Shown here: in pieces, positions 18,593 to 26,807 of the stretch
How the letters are laid out: every line of letters starts with the position of its first letter
Numbering within the stretch: the first letter of the stretch is position 1
Source: Natronohydrobacter sp.
GTDB lineage: Bacteria; Pseudomonadota; Alphaproteobacteria; Rhodobacterales; Rhodobacteraceae
Length of the DNA: 50,979 bases
Direction: 5' to 3'
Assembly: GCA_020832585.1 (NCBI GenBank)
Contig: JAFIEL010000007.1
Coordinates: 1 to 50,979, forward strand
Translations under genes and position numbers: made by a program
Notes under the pieces: model-generated
The model's input: the letters and a program-made list of their open reading frames with translations, nothing else
What the model was told of the DNA's origin: nothing
The model's database searches: none

Positions 18593-19344
18593 GCGGGCTG
18601 GCACTCACTGATTTCAGCGTTGCGCGCGGGCCTTGCGATGTGTTGCAGGGGCTGTCTCTGCAGTTGGGCGCGGGCGAATGTGTCGGGCTGCTGGGACCGA
18701 ACGGGGCGGGCAAGACGACGCTGATGCGCGCGGCGCTGGGGCTGATGGCACATCGTGGGCGGTCGTCGCTGTCCAGCCTGCCACTGGCGGAGCGCGCGAA
18801 AACCGTCGCCTGGCTGCCACAAGCGCGCGAGATCGCCTGGCCGGTGACGGTTGAAACCCTGATCGCACTGGGGCGGTTGCCGCATCTGGGCGCGGGCACG
18901 CGGCCCGGTGCCGAGGATCAGGCCGCGATTGACAGCGCGATTGCGCGCATGGGGCTGGAGGCGTTCCGCACGCGCATTGCCACGCAGCTTTCGGGCGGCG
19001 AACAGGCGCGGGTGCTGATCGCGCGCGCTCTGGCGCAGGATACGCCCATGCTGATGGTCGATGAACCGGCGGCGGGCCTTGATCCAGCGCATCAGATCAC
19101 CTTGATGGACGTGCTGGCCACCGAGGCGCGGGCGGGGCGGATGGTGCTGGCCTCGATGCATGATCTGGGGCTGGCGGCGCGCTATTGCACGCGGGTCGTG
19201 GTGCTTTCGCGCGGCGGGATTGCCGCTGATGGGCCGCCGGCGCAGGTGCTGACGCCGGACCTGCTGGCGCGGGTGTTCCAGATCAGGGCGCATATCGCTG
19301 ACGGGCCGGACGGGCCGATCCTGCAACCGGTGGGGGTGGTATGA
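18589..19344 (+). CDS. btuD: Corrinoid ABC transporter ATPase
   Basis: The 251-residue ATPase has Walker A GPNGAGKT at 36-43, Q-loop LPQAREIAWPVTVE, signature LSGGEQARVLIARAL, Walker B MLMVDEPAAGLD and switch His in LASMHDLG. It belongs to the iron/B12 importer ATPase subfamily and pairs with the preceding permease. Start and stop overlap the neighbours by 4 nt. Confidence 0.9.
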   Translation: MSGLALTDFSVARGPCDVLQGLSLQLGAGECVGLLGPNGAGKTTLMRAALGLMAHRGRSSLSSLPLAERAKTVAWLPQAREIAWPVTVETLIALGRLPHLGAGTRPGAEDQAAIDSAIARMGLEAFRTRIATQLSGGEQARVLIARALAQDTPMLMVDEPAAGLDPAHQITLMDVLATEARAGRMVLASMHDLGLAARYCTRVVVLSRGGIAADGPPAQVLTPDLLARVFQIRAHIADGPDGPILQPVGVV

Positions 19345-20039
19345 GCGTGGTTCTGGACGTTCCCTGGCTGGAGTTCGATCTGGGCCGCGACATGCAGGTG
19401 CTGAGCTGGGCACCGCATGGGGCAGGCTACAGGCGGGCGCGGCGGTTGATCTGGCGGCAGGTGCGCAACGCCGATCTGCCGGAAGGGCTGGATGTGGGCG
19501 CATGGTTGCGCGCAGAACTGGCCACGCGCGGGGCGCTGGAGGCGGTTGTCATGCTGACCTCGCGCGATGTGGGGGCGCATCATCTTGGCCGCGCATGTAT
19601 CAACGGGGTCGAGGTGACGGCACTTGCCACGGTCGGGCTGTCCAATGCCGAGCGCGTGGGGCACCGGGTGGACCGCTCCGGGCGCGACTGGAACCGCGAT
19701 CTGGCGCAAGAATTGCGCGCGCGGGAATTCGGGACCATCAATATCGGACTGCGGATTGATGCGCCGCTGTCGCAAACCGGGCTGTTGGAGGCGTTGAGCA
19801 TTGCCACGCAGGCGCGCACCACGGCGATACTGGAAGCGGGCCATGTGCTGCCGGACCTGTCGGGGCTGGCCACGGGGACCGGCACGGATTGCATTGCCGT
19901 CGCCGCCCCGGAAGGCACGAATGACTATGCCGGGCTGCATACAGCAGTCGGACAGGCCATCGGGCAGGCCGTGTTGCAGGCCGTGAGTGAAGGCGCGCGC
20001 GACTGGCAGGCGACAATCGGGCAAATCAGCGGGGGGTAG
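19341..20039 (+). CDS. cbiZ: Adenosylcobinamide amidohydrolase CbiZ
   Basis: CbiZ cleaves the amide bond of adenosylcobinamide (and of pseudo-B12 in Rhodobacter) to cobyric acid, so that a foreign corrinoid can be rebuilt with the cell's own lower ligand. The 232-residue protein shows the family segments VVMLTSRDVGAHH, TVGLSNAERVGH, INIGLRIDAPLS and the C-terminal GLATGTGTDCIAVAAP then YAGLHTAVGQAIGQAV. There is no signal peptide, so it acts in the cytoplasm. Its place right after btuD links import to remodelling. Confidence 0.88.
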   Translation: MSVVLDVPWLEFDLGRDMQVLSWAPHGAGYRRARRLIWRQVRNADLPEGLDVGAWLRAELATRGALEAVVMLTSRDVGAHHLGRACINGVEVTALATVGLSNAERVGHRVDRSGRDWNRDLAQELRAREFGTINIGLRIDAPLSQTGLLEALSIATQARTTAILEAGHVLPDLSGLATGTGTDCIAVAAPEGTNDYAGLHTAVGQAIGQAVLQAVSEGARDWQATIGQISGG

Positions 20040-20043
20040 AGAG

Positions 20044-20670
20044 ATGGACAGCGCGGCATTGGCGGAATTTCTGGCACGCGGCGGGCCTGCGCTCTGGGTA
20101 ATCGCGGCGCTTTCCGTGCTGACAGCGGCGCTGATTGTCTGGAAGTTCTGGGATCTGGCGCGATTAGGGGCATGGTCGCGCGGCCCGTCAGAGGCGGCAG
20201 TTGCCGCGTGGCGCTCTGGCGAGGGCGATGCGGCGCTTGCCCGACTTGCAACGCGCAGGGGCTTGCGCGCGCGGGTCAGCCGGCGCGCGATGGAAACGCG
20301 GATGGGTGACATGCCAGAGGCCGCAGCGCGCGAGGAAACCCAACGCGTGGGCAAACTTGCGCTGATGGAGGCACGACGCGGCCTGCGCGCATTGGAACTG
20401 ATCGCGACGATTGCGCCGCTGATCGGGCTGTTGGGCACGGTTCTGGGCATGATCGAGGCGTTTCAGGCCCTGCAGGCGGCGGGCAACCGGGCTGATCCGG
20501 CTGCATTGGCCGGGGGGATCTGGCAGGCGCTGCTGACCACGGCGGCGGGCATGGCCGTGGCCATTCCGGCGGCGATGGCGCTGACATGGTTTGAAAGCAT
20601 CTGTGACCGGGTGCAGGTCGATATGGAAGATTTGGCGACGCGCATCTTCACCGCACAGGGGGCGGGGTGA
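20044..20670 (+). CDS. exbB: ExbB/TolQ-type proton channel protein
   Basis: The 208-residue inner-membrane protein has three hydrophobic segments at about 14-34, 118-140 and 155-180. LELIATIAPLIGLLGTVLGMIEAF and WQALLTTAAGMAVAIPAAMAL are the MotA/TolQ/ExbB channel helices. It forms the stator pentamer that uses the proton gradient to energise TonB. The start is ATG 20044 just after cbiZ, preceded by a G-rich ribosome site. The riboswitch operon context indicates service to BtuB. Confidence 0.9.
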   Translation: MDSAALAEFLARGGPALWVIAALSVLTAALIVWKFWDLARLGAWSRGPSEAAVAAWRSGEGDAALARLATRRGLRARVSRRAMETRMGDMPEAAAREETQRVGKLALMEARRGLRALELIATIAPLIGLLGTVLGMIEAFQALQAAGNRADPAALAGGIWQALLTTAAGMAVAIPAAMALTWFESICDRVQVDMEDLATRIFTAQGAG

Positions 20671-21053
20671 TGTTCTGTTTTGCCAGCCCCCGGCCTGCGC
20701 GCAGGCCCAGCCTGACACCGATGATCGATGTGGTGTTCCTGCTGCTGGTCTTCTTCATGCTGGCCGCGCGGTTCGGGCAGGATGTGGGGCTGACGCTCGC
20801 CCCGGCAGGCAGTGACGGCGAGCGCTATGAAGGGCCGCCGCGGCTGGTGGAATTTGATGCAGAAGGGCTCTGGCTGAATGGCGCGGCCATAGCGCGAGAG
20901 GATTTGGCAGACGCTCTGGACGCGCTGATGCCCCACCCGGAGGCGCTGGTCATCCTGCGCCCGCGCGACGGTGCCAATGTGCAGGATCTGACGCGGCTGA
21001 CTGAGATGTTGCAAGGCGCGGGGATTGCGCGGGTTGTGGTGATGGAGCCATGA
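20670..21053 (+). CDS. exbD: ExbD-type protein 1 (keeps the proton-carrying Asp)
   Basis: The 127-residue ExbD/TolR protein has a short cytoplasmic N-terminus, one transmembrane helix (about 18-37) and a periplasmic domain. The helix motif PMIDVVFLLLVFF contains Asp20, equivalent to the essential proton-carrying Asp25 of E. coli ExbD. GTG 20667 would also be in frame, but ATG 20670 overlaps the exbB stop by one base (TGATG) and is preferred. The gene is followed by a second ExbD. Confidence 0.88.
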   Translation: MFCFASPRPARRPSLTPMIDVVFLLLVFFMLAARFGQDVGLTLAPAGSDGERYEGPPRLVEFDAEGLWLNGAAIAREDLADALDALMPHPEALVILRPRDGANVQDLTRLTEMLQGAGIARVVVMEP

Positions 21054-21442
21054 GCGCGCTGGATTTCAATTTGCCCGCCCGCAAGCCACCGCGCGAAAGC
21101 GTGGTGCCGATGATCAATGTGGTGTTCCTGCTGCTGATCTTTTTCCTGATTAGCGCGCAGATCGCCCCGCCCGATCCGGTCGAGATCACGCCGCCCGTAG
21201 CCGATAGCGAGGCCCCCTTGCCGGAGGCTGCGCGGGTGGCCTGGCTGGATCGCGAGGGCATCGTGCATTTCGACGGATTGAGCGGAGACGCGGCTTTTGC
21301 GCGACTGACTGACGCGCCCGGAGCCGTGACATTGCGGGCGGATGCGGCCCTGTCTGCGGCAGAATTTGCCCAGATCCTGCGGACCTTGGGAGAAGCGGGG
21401 CTGCGGGATGTGACGCTAGTCGCGACTGCGGGGACACCATGA
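21050..21442 (+). CDS. ExbD-type protein 2 (Asn replaces the conserved Asp)
   Basis: This 130-residue ExbD-family protein overlaps the first by 4 nt. It keeps the ExbD layout (N-terminal LPARKPPRESVVP, helix at about 21-40, periplasmic domain), but its helix reads PMINVVFLLLIFFLIS: codon AAT at 21116-21118 gives Asn23 where ExbD/TolR proteins have Asp. Asn cannot carry a proton, so this subunit should not work alone in proton flow. A mixed ExbD1/ExbD2 dimer is an obvious possibility. Everything else looks intact, which argues against simple decay. Confidence 0.85.
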   Translation: MSALDFNLPARKPPRESVVPMINVVFLLLIFFLISAQIAPPDPVEITPPVADSEAPLPEAARVAWLDREGIVHFDGLSGDAAFARLTDAPGAVTLRADAALSAAEFAQILRTLGEAGLRDVTLVATAGTP

Positions 21443-22251
21443 GGACGGGGCTTGAATTCGCGGGGTTCGCTTCTGTCTCGCTGGTGGCGCATCTGGCTGT
21501 CTTTTCGGCAACGGCACCGGATGGCATGGCCTCGGGCGGCGAGGGTGGCGCAGAGGCTGTGACGATTGCAGCACCGATCGCGGGCGCGGATGCAGAGCTT
21601 GCAGCACTTGTGCGCCAATGGGATGCCCCTGTGCAGATGGTCGAGCCTGCTGCGCCGCCTGCAGCACCTGCCGCCCCTGAGCCTGCGCCCGAACTGGCCG
21701 CCCCCCGGATCGACGCGCCCGGCTTGCCATCCAGCGCGGCGCTTAACGCCCCCAGTGCCGAGCCCGCACCGCAGATCGTCGCAGAGGTTCCGCAGCTGTT
21801 CACGATGCCCACGACACGCGAGACCCCGCGCCCACCCCCACGCCCTGAGCCGAGACAAGCCGCCCCTGCCCCGCGCGCCAGCCAGCAGGCTGCACCGCGT
21901 GCCGCGCGCGCGGCCGGGCAAGGCGCGCAGGCGCAGCGCGGCGAGGGGCGCGCGGCGCAATCGAGCGGCACGGCCCCGAGTGCCAGCCAGATGGCGCAAT
22001 GGGGCGGCGCGATCCGGGCTGCGATCCAGCGTCGCCAGAGCCGACCCGCGACCCGCGCACGCGGCACGGTTCATCTGCGATTGCAGGTCAGCGCAGAGGG
22101 GCGGCTGGTCAGTGTCAATGTCGCGCAAGGGTCCGGAAATGCTGCATTGGATCAGGCCGCCTTGCGCGCTGTGCAAGGGGCAAGCCTGCCGCGCGCGCCA
22201 GCGGGGATCAGCGGGACCCATCATTTCAACTTGCCGCTGAACTATCAGTAA
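21439..22251 (+). CDS. tonB: TonB family protein
   Basis: The 270-residue protein has an N-terminal membrane anchor (about 6-27), a long Ala/Pro-rich periplasmic spacer (about 65-180) and a C-terminal TonB domain (about 183-270: QWGGAIRAAIQRRQ, ARGTVHLRLQVSAEGRLVSVNVAQGSGNAALDQAALRAV). It transmits energy from ExbB/ExbD to the outer-membrane receptor. It is the last gene of the riboswitch operon, and its ATG overlaps the second exbD stop. Its operon position suggests dedication to BtuB. Confidence 0.88.
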   Translation: MRTGLEFAGFASVSLVAHLAVFSATAPDGMASGGEGGAEAVTIAAPIAGADAELAALVRQWDAPVQMVEPAAPPAAPAAPEPAPELAAPRIDAPGLPSSAALNAPSAEPAPQIVAEVPQLFTMPTTRETPRPPPRPEPRQAAPAPRASQQAAPRAARAAGQGAQAQRGEGRAAQSSGTAPSASQMAQWGGAIRAAIQRRQSRPATRARGTVHLRLQVSAEGRLVSVNVAQGSGNAALDQAALRAVQGASLPRAPAGISGTHHFNLPLNYQ

Positions 22252-22265
22252 CAGGCAGGAGCGCG

Positions 22266-22979
22266 TCAGGTCTCGCCTTTCGGTGCCATACTATGCAGCG
22301 CTTCGCGCAGGGCTGAGACAGGCATGGGCGCTTCGGACAGGCGCAATGCGGATTCAAGATGCTCAAGGTGATGCGCCATCTCGTGGCAGGCTTGGCTTTC
22401 ATCGCGCGCCTCGATGGCCACGACGATGCGGTCATGTTCATCCGGGCCGCATGTCTGTGTGGCCTGTGTCTGATACATGGCGGTGATCAATGACGTACGG
22501 ATGGTCAGCATGCGCAGGATTTTCAACAGCAATTCGGCCCCGGACAGCTTGGCAATCAGCATATGAAACTCGCCGGACAGGCGAATCACAGCTTCGCTGT
22601 CGCCGCGCGCATGGGCAGCGCGTTCCTGGGCGATATGGTCGCGCAGCGTGGCGATGTCTTCCGGGCTGGCACTGCGGCACAGGCGCGTGACGAGACGCTG
22701 TTCGATCGCCAGTCGGGCAGAGAAGGCGTCCTGCGCATCCTCGACGCCGGGTTCAGCGATGCAGGCCCCGCGATTGGGATAGATCGTCACCAGCCCATCC
22801 TGTTCCAGTATGGCCAGCGCCTGTCGCACACGCGCGCGGGTGGTGCCGAATATCTCGGTGAGTTCCTCTTCCTTGAGCCGCGCGCCGGGACGCAGCGTAC
22901 GCTGCACCACTGCAAGCCAGATCCGGTCACAGATCAGGTTGATAAGCTCATTCTTCGTGCTGTGCGTCAGCCAGGGCAT
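22266..22979 (-). CDS. GntR-family regulator with FCD domain
   Basis: The 237-residue repressor-type regulator has an N-terminal winged helix (about 10-75: LKEEELTEIFGTTRARVRQALAILEQDGLVTIYPNRG) and a C-terminal FCD ligand domain (about 85-215) with metal-site candidates in GEFHMLIAKLSG and DEHDRIVVAIEARD. It is divergent from the racemase gene. The inverted repeats in that gap and before the peptide-importer gene fit a GntR operator, so I infer it controls both units. The ligand could be an amino acid or carboxylate, typical of FCD domains. Confidence 0.88.
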   Translation of the reverse strand: MPWLTHSTKNELINLICDRIWLAVVQRTLRPGARLKEEELTEIFGTTRARVRQALAILEQDGLVTIYPNRGACIAEPGVEDAQDAFSARLAIEQRLVTRLCRSASPEDIATLRDHIAQERAAHARGDSEAVIRLSGEFHMLIAKLSGAELLLKILRMLTIRTSLITAMYQTQATQTCGPDEHDRIVVAIEARDESQACHEMAHHLEHLESALRLSEAPMPVSALREALHSMAPKGET

Positions 22980-23062
22980 AAGGGTTCCTCAGTCGCCGAG
23001 CGTCATATCGGTTTCGAGCGGCAATGACAAAGGGCTTTGCGCAACCAGTTTCTTTCCCCAAA

Positions 23063-23086
23063 ATTGTTGACAATATCGTTGACAAT
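23063..23086. promoter_or_regulatory. Tandem GntR-type operators before the racemase gene
   Basis: ATTGTTGACAAT (23063-23074, ATTGT and ACAAT arms around TG) is followed without a gap by ATCGTTGACAAT (23075-23086). Both lie in the 171-bp gap between the divergent gntR-type gene and the racemase gene. The same dodecamer occurs before the peptide-importer binding-protein gene. Confidence 0.65.
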
Positions 23087-23150
23087 ATTGCGTCATGGGA
23101 TTTCCCGCGATACACTGATAAGGTGCTCATTCCTGACTGAAGGGACAGTC

Positions 23151-23897
23151 ATGCAGCTTTTCGTCTATAACCCGAATTCCAGTCGCGAAATGACCGCCCT
23201 GATCGCGCGGTCTGCTGAAGCTGCTGCAAGTCCGGGCAGTCAGATCGTGACCGATTGCGCCCGCCCGCCGGTGCCGCCCAGCATTGAGGGGCATCATGAT
23301 GAAGCCGTGGCCGTTCCCGCGATGCTGGATGCGCTGCGCCGGGCAGAGGCCGAGGGTGCGCAGGCCCATGTCATTGCCTGTTTCGATGATCCCGGCATCG
23401 GGGCTGCGCGTGAAGTGGTGGCCGGACCTGTCATTGGCATTGCGCAGGCTGCCATGCAGGTGGCGAGCATTCTGGCCGCGCGCTATTCGGTCGTGACCAC
23501 CCTGCCGCGCGCCATTCCGATCATCGAGGATCTGGCCGTCCGCTACGGCGCAACCCACGGATTGCGCCGGGTGCGCGCGGTCGATCTGCCGGTGCTGGGG
23601 ATTGAGGCCGACCCGGAGCGCGCGAAGTCCCTGCTGCTGGGTCAGATTCTGGCCGCACGGGATGAAGACGGGGCCGAGGCGGTCATCTTGGGGTGTGCGG
23701 GCATGTCCGATATGTGCCATGCGCTGTCCATCGAAACCGGCCTGCCGGTGATCGATGGTGTGCACGCGGCAGTGCGTCTGGCAGAGGCGCTGGCCGGAGG
23801 GGGCTACCGCACCTCGAAGGTTGGGGCCTATGCCTGGCCGCGCGACAAATCGAACGATCTCATTCACGCGACACCTCTGCGTCGCCCCGCCGAATGA
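23151..23897 (+). CDS. Asp/Glu/hydantoin racemase family protein
   Basis: The 248-residue protein belongs to the cofactor-independent Asp/Glu racemase superfamily. It has the two catalytic cysteines: Cys77 in HVIACFDDPG and Cys182 in VILGCAGMSDM. The start MQLFVYNPNSS and the first-Cys motif CFDDPG are like hydantoin or allantoin racemases (HyuE type) rather than MurI. ATG 23151 follows AGGGACA; the frame is open further upstream across the operator region, which I exclude. No hydantoinase or carbamoylase gene is nearby, so the substrate remains open. Confidence 0.83.
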   Translation: MQLFVYNPNSSREMTALIARSAEAAASPGSQIVTDCARPPVPPSIEGHHDEAVAVPAMLDALRRAEAEGAQAHVIACFDDPGIGAAREVVAGPVIGIAQAAMQVASILAARYSVVTTLPRAIPIIEDLAVRYGATHGLRRVRAVDLPVLGIEADPERAKSLLLGQILAARDEDGAEAVILGCAGMSDMCHALSIETGLPVIDGVHAAVRLAEALAGGGYRTSKVGAYAWPRDKSNDLIHATPLRRPAE

Positions 23898-23916
23898 CAG
23901 GGCGACAGCGCCGACA

Positions 23917-24909
23917 TTAACTGGCATCTTGCAAGGCCGTCTGGTCCAGTCTGCGGCAGCGCGCCTGATGGCCATCGGTGATCTGCTGCATCCCGATCTG
24001 CCCCGCACGGCATCCCGCATCTGACAGAAAACAGCGCGGAGAGAAGGGGCAGCCATCGGGCAGATTGGCAAGATCGGGCGGCGCACCGGGGATCGCGTCG
24101 AGTTTGGAGCCCTTGACCATCGCATCATGCGCGCGGCTTTTCAGCAGGCCCAGCGTATAGGGATGGCGCGGATTGCGGATCAGATCGCGGGCGGTCGCCT
24201 GTTCGACGATCTGGCCCGCATACATGACGGCGATCCGGTCCGCGACCTCGACCGCGGCACCGATGTCATGGGTCACGAAGATGATCGACAGACCCAGATC
24301 GCGCTGCAATTCGCGCAACAAGAGCAGCACCTGTATCTGCACGGTTGCATCCAGCGCAGTCGTGGGTTCATCGGCCAGCAGCAGTTTCGGGCGGCACGAT
24401 AGCGCCAGCGCGATCATTGCACGCTGCCGCATGCCGCCCGACATTTCATGCGGGTAATTGTCCAGCCGTGATTTGGCCGAGGGGATGCGCACCCGGTCAA
24501 ACAGTTCCAGCGCCCGCGCGCGAGCATCGTCCTTGCTGATCGGTTCATGGCGGCGGATGGTTTCCACGATCTGATCGCCCAAAGTATAGACCGGATCGAG
24601 CGCCAGCAGCGGTTCCTGAAAGATCATCGCGGCCTCACCGCCGCGAAAGGCCGACAGTTGGCGGGTGTTCATCGCCATCACATCGCGCCCGCCGACAAGG
24701 ATCTGGCCCTCCAGCTTCGAGCGTTTTTCCGGGTTCAGCCGCATCACCGCGCGCATTGTCACAGATTTTCCCGACCCGGATTCGCCGATCAGCGCCACGG
24801 CCTCGCCCTCGGCCACGTCAAGCGACACATCATTGACCGCGCGCACGGGTCTTGTGCCGCCGGTAAAGGTCACGCCCAGATTGCGGATGGACAGGAATGG
24901 CGCGGTCAT
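23917..24909 (-). CDS. dppD: Peptide-type ABC transporter ATPase (DppD/OppD-like)
   Basis: The 330-residue ATPase has Walker A GESGSGKS at 42-49, signature MSGGMRQRAMIALAL, Walker B LLLADEPTTALD and switch His in FVTHDIGA. The C-terminal oligopeptide extension has cysteines in the FSPRC context that often bind an iron-sulfur cluster in this family. It is the last gene of the importer operon; its ATG overlaps the preceding ATPase gene by 4 nt. The imported substrate is not defined by sequence. Confidence 0.87.
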   Translation of the reverse strand: MTAPFLSIRNLGVTFTGGTRPVRAVNDVSLDVAEGEAVALIGESGSGKSVTMRAVMRLNPEKRSKLEGQILVGGRDVMAMNTRQLSAFRGGEAAMIFQEPLLALDPVYTLGDQIVETIRRHEPISKDDARARALELFDRVRIPSAKSRLDNYPHEMSGGMRQRAMIALALSCRPKLLLADEPTTALDATVQIQVLLLLRELQRDLGLSIIFVTHDIGAAVEVADRIAVMYAGQIVEQATARDLIRNPRHPYTLGLLKSRAHDAMVKGSKLDAIPGAPPDLANLPDGCPFSPRCFLSDAGCRAGQIGMQQITDGHQARCRRLDQTALQDAS

Positions 24910-25922
24910 TCGGCGGCCTCCTTGGCTGTGGGTGCATTGTAGCCAGATGCCGGATCATGGGCATGGCAGGCGACAAGGTGCTTTTCGGCGCGCTGCGTCA
25001 GCGCGGGTTCCTTTTGCGAGCAGACTGACGCCACAACCGGGCAGCGCGTATGGAAGCGGCAGCCTGAAGGCGGATCAATCGGGTTCGGCGGATCGCCTGT
25101 CAGCGCCGGTTCCATCGTGCGATTGTCCGGATCCATCGAGGGCATCGAAGACAGAAGCGCGTTCGAATAGGGATGCAACGGGTTGCTGTAGAGCGCTTCC
25201 GCATCCCCGATTTCCGCGACCTGCCCCAGATACATGACCATCACCCGGTCGGACACGAAACGGACCACATTCAGGTCATGGCTGATGAAGATATAGGTCA
25301 GGCCGAATTCGGCTTTCAGATCCGCGAGCAGGTTCAGCACTTGCGCTTCCACGGATTTATCAAGCGCCGACACCGCTTCGTCCAGAATGATGATCTTGGG
25401 CCGCAGGGCCAGCGCACGGGCGATATTCACCCGCTGGCGCTGCCCGCCGGACAGTTCATGCGGATAGCGGCCCGCGAACCGCGCAGGGTCAAGCCCCACG
25501 CGGGTTAGCAAGTCATGGGTGCGCGCGAGCGCTTCTGCTGCTGGCGTGCCATGGACACGCGCGCCAAAGGCGATGTTGTCCTCGATCGTCAGGCGCGGGT
25601 TCAGCGACGAATAGCTGTCCTGAAACACCATCTGCACCTGCCGCCGAAAGGCTTTCAGCGGCAATTCGGGGCTACCCACGAGTTTCCCCTCGAAGTAAAG
25701 CGCACCTTCATCGGGGGTGATGAGCTGCATCAGAAGCCGCGCGGTGGTGGATTTGCCGCAGCCGGATTCGCCGACGACCCCAAGGGTTTCACCGGCGAAA
25801 ACTTCCAGATCGACCCCATCGACGGCATGGACGTTCTTGACGGTGCGGCCCAGAATCCCCCCTTTGATCGGAAAGTACTTGCGCAGACCGCGCACAGTCA
25901 GAATAGCATTTTCCGTGCTCAT
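24906..25922 (-). CDS. dppF: Peptide-type ABC transporter ATPase (DppF/OppF-like)
   Basis: The 338-residue second ATPase has Walker A GESGCGKS at 51-58, VQMVFQDSYSSLNPRLTIEDN after the Q-loop, signature LSGGQRQRVNIARAL, Walker B IIILDEAVSALD and SHDLNVV, with the oligopeptide C-terminal domain (RFHTRCP). The start is ATG at 25920-25922 (MSTENAILTVRGL); longer frames are shadows of the permease gene. It forms the heterodimeric ATPase pair with DppD and overlaps its neighbours on both sides by 4 nt. Confidence 0.87.
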   Translation of the reverse strand: MSTENAILTVRGLRKYFPIKGGILGRTVKNVHAVDGVDLEVFAGETLGVVGESGCGKSTTARLLMQLITPDEGALYFEGKLVGSPELPLKAFRRQVQMVFQDSYSSLNPRLTIEDNIAFGARVHGTPAAEALARTHDLLTRVGLDPARFAGRYPHELSGGQRQRVNIARALALRPKIIILDEAVSALDKSVEAQVLNLLADLKAEFGLTYIFISHDLNVVRFVSDRVMVMYLGQVAEIGDAEALYSNPLHPYSNALLSSMPSMDPDNRTMEPALTGDPPNPIDPPSGCRFHTRCPVVASVCSQKEPALTQRAEKHLVACHAHDPASGYNAPTAKEAAE

Positions 25923-26803
25923 TGGCGCACCTCCATTGCAGAGCGCAGCCCGTCGGACAGCAGGTTGAAGGAAATCGAGACCATGAAGATCATCGCCCCC
26001 GGCAGCGCCGCGACCCAGGGTTGGGCATAGATTGCCGTGCGCAACGTGTTCAGCATCAGCCCCCATTCCGGGTTGGGCGGGCGCACGCCAAGGCCAAGGA
26101 ACGAGAGCCCCGAGGCCAGGATCATGCTGACCGCGACCAGCGAGGTCGCATAAACGAAGATCGGCCCCAGCACATTGCCCAGCACATGCACACGCACGAT
26201 GGTAAAGGCGCCAGCGCCTGATGCGCGCGCGGCTTCGATGAAATCGGAACTGCGCAGGCGTGTGGTGACGGATTCCGCCACCCGCGCGATCGGCGGGATG
26301 AACACGACCGTCAGCGACAAAAGTGCATTGCCCAGTCCCGCGCCCAGCGCACCAGAAAGTGCCACTGCCAGCAGGACCGAGGGGAAGGCGTAGAAGATAT
26401 CGACCGTGCGCATGATCAGCGTATTGGTCCAGCCGCCCGCATAGCCTGCGATGATGCCGATGGCCGAGCCGATGAAGAAGGCCAGCACAACTGGCGTGAC
26501 GCCCATCAGAAGCGACAGCCGCCCACCCCAGATCAGGCGCGACAGCATATCGCGGCCCAGCTCATCCGTGCCAAGCGGATGGCCCTCGGTTCCAATGGGT
26601 TTCAGCCGGTTGATCAGCCGCCCTTCGAGCGGGTCCATGGGCGCGACAAGCGGCGCGAAGATCGCGGCCAGCAAGAGCAGCAGCAGCACGCCGGCTGCAG
26701 CCATCGCGGTCTTGTCGCGCACCAGACGTTTGCCGACATTCTGCCAGTAGCCTGCGCTGCGGACAGGGGTGATTGCGGGTTGGCTCAGGGTTGCATCGAC
26801 CAT
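25919..26803 (-). CDS. dppC: Peptide-type ABC transporter permease (DppC-like)
   Basis: The 294-residue inner-membrane permease has a cytoplasmic N-terminus, a first helix at about 33-52 (VLLLLLLAAIFAPLV), the OppC N-terminal segment and the binding-protein-dependent permease domain. The EAA-like loop reads DFIEAARASGAGAFTIVRVHVLGNVLGPI. The start is ATG 26801-26803 (MVDATLSQPA), preceded by GAGG; an upstream extension is possible but lacks a ribosome site. It follows the DppB gene after 4 bp. Confidence 0.87.
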   Translation of the reverse strand: MVDATLSQPAITPVRSAGYWQNVGKRLVRDKTAMAAAGVLLLLLLAAIFAPLVAPMDPLEGRLINRLKPIGTEGHPLGTDELGRDMLSRLIWGGRLSLLMGVTPVVLAFFIGSAIGIIAGYAGGWTNTLIMRTVDIFYAFPSVLLAVALSGALGAGLGNALLSLTVVFIPPIARVAESVTTRLRSSDFIEAARASGAGAFTIVRVHVLGNVLGPIFVYATSLVAVSMILASGLSFLGLGVRPPNPEWGLMLNTLRTAIYAQPWVAALPGAMIFMVSISFNLLSDGLRSAMEVRQ

Positions 26804-26807
26804 GGGC

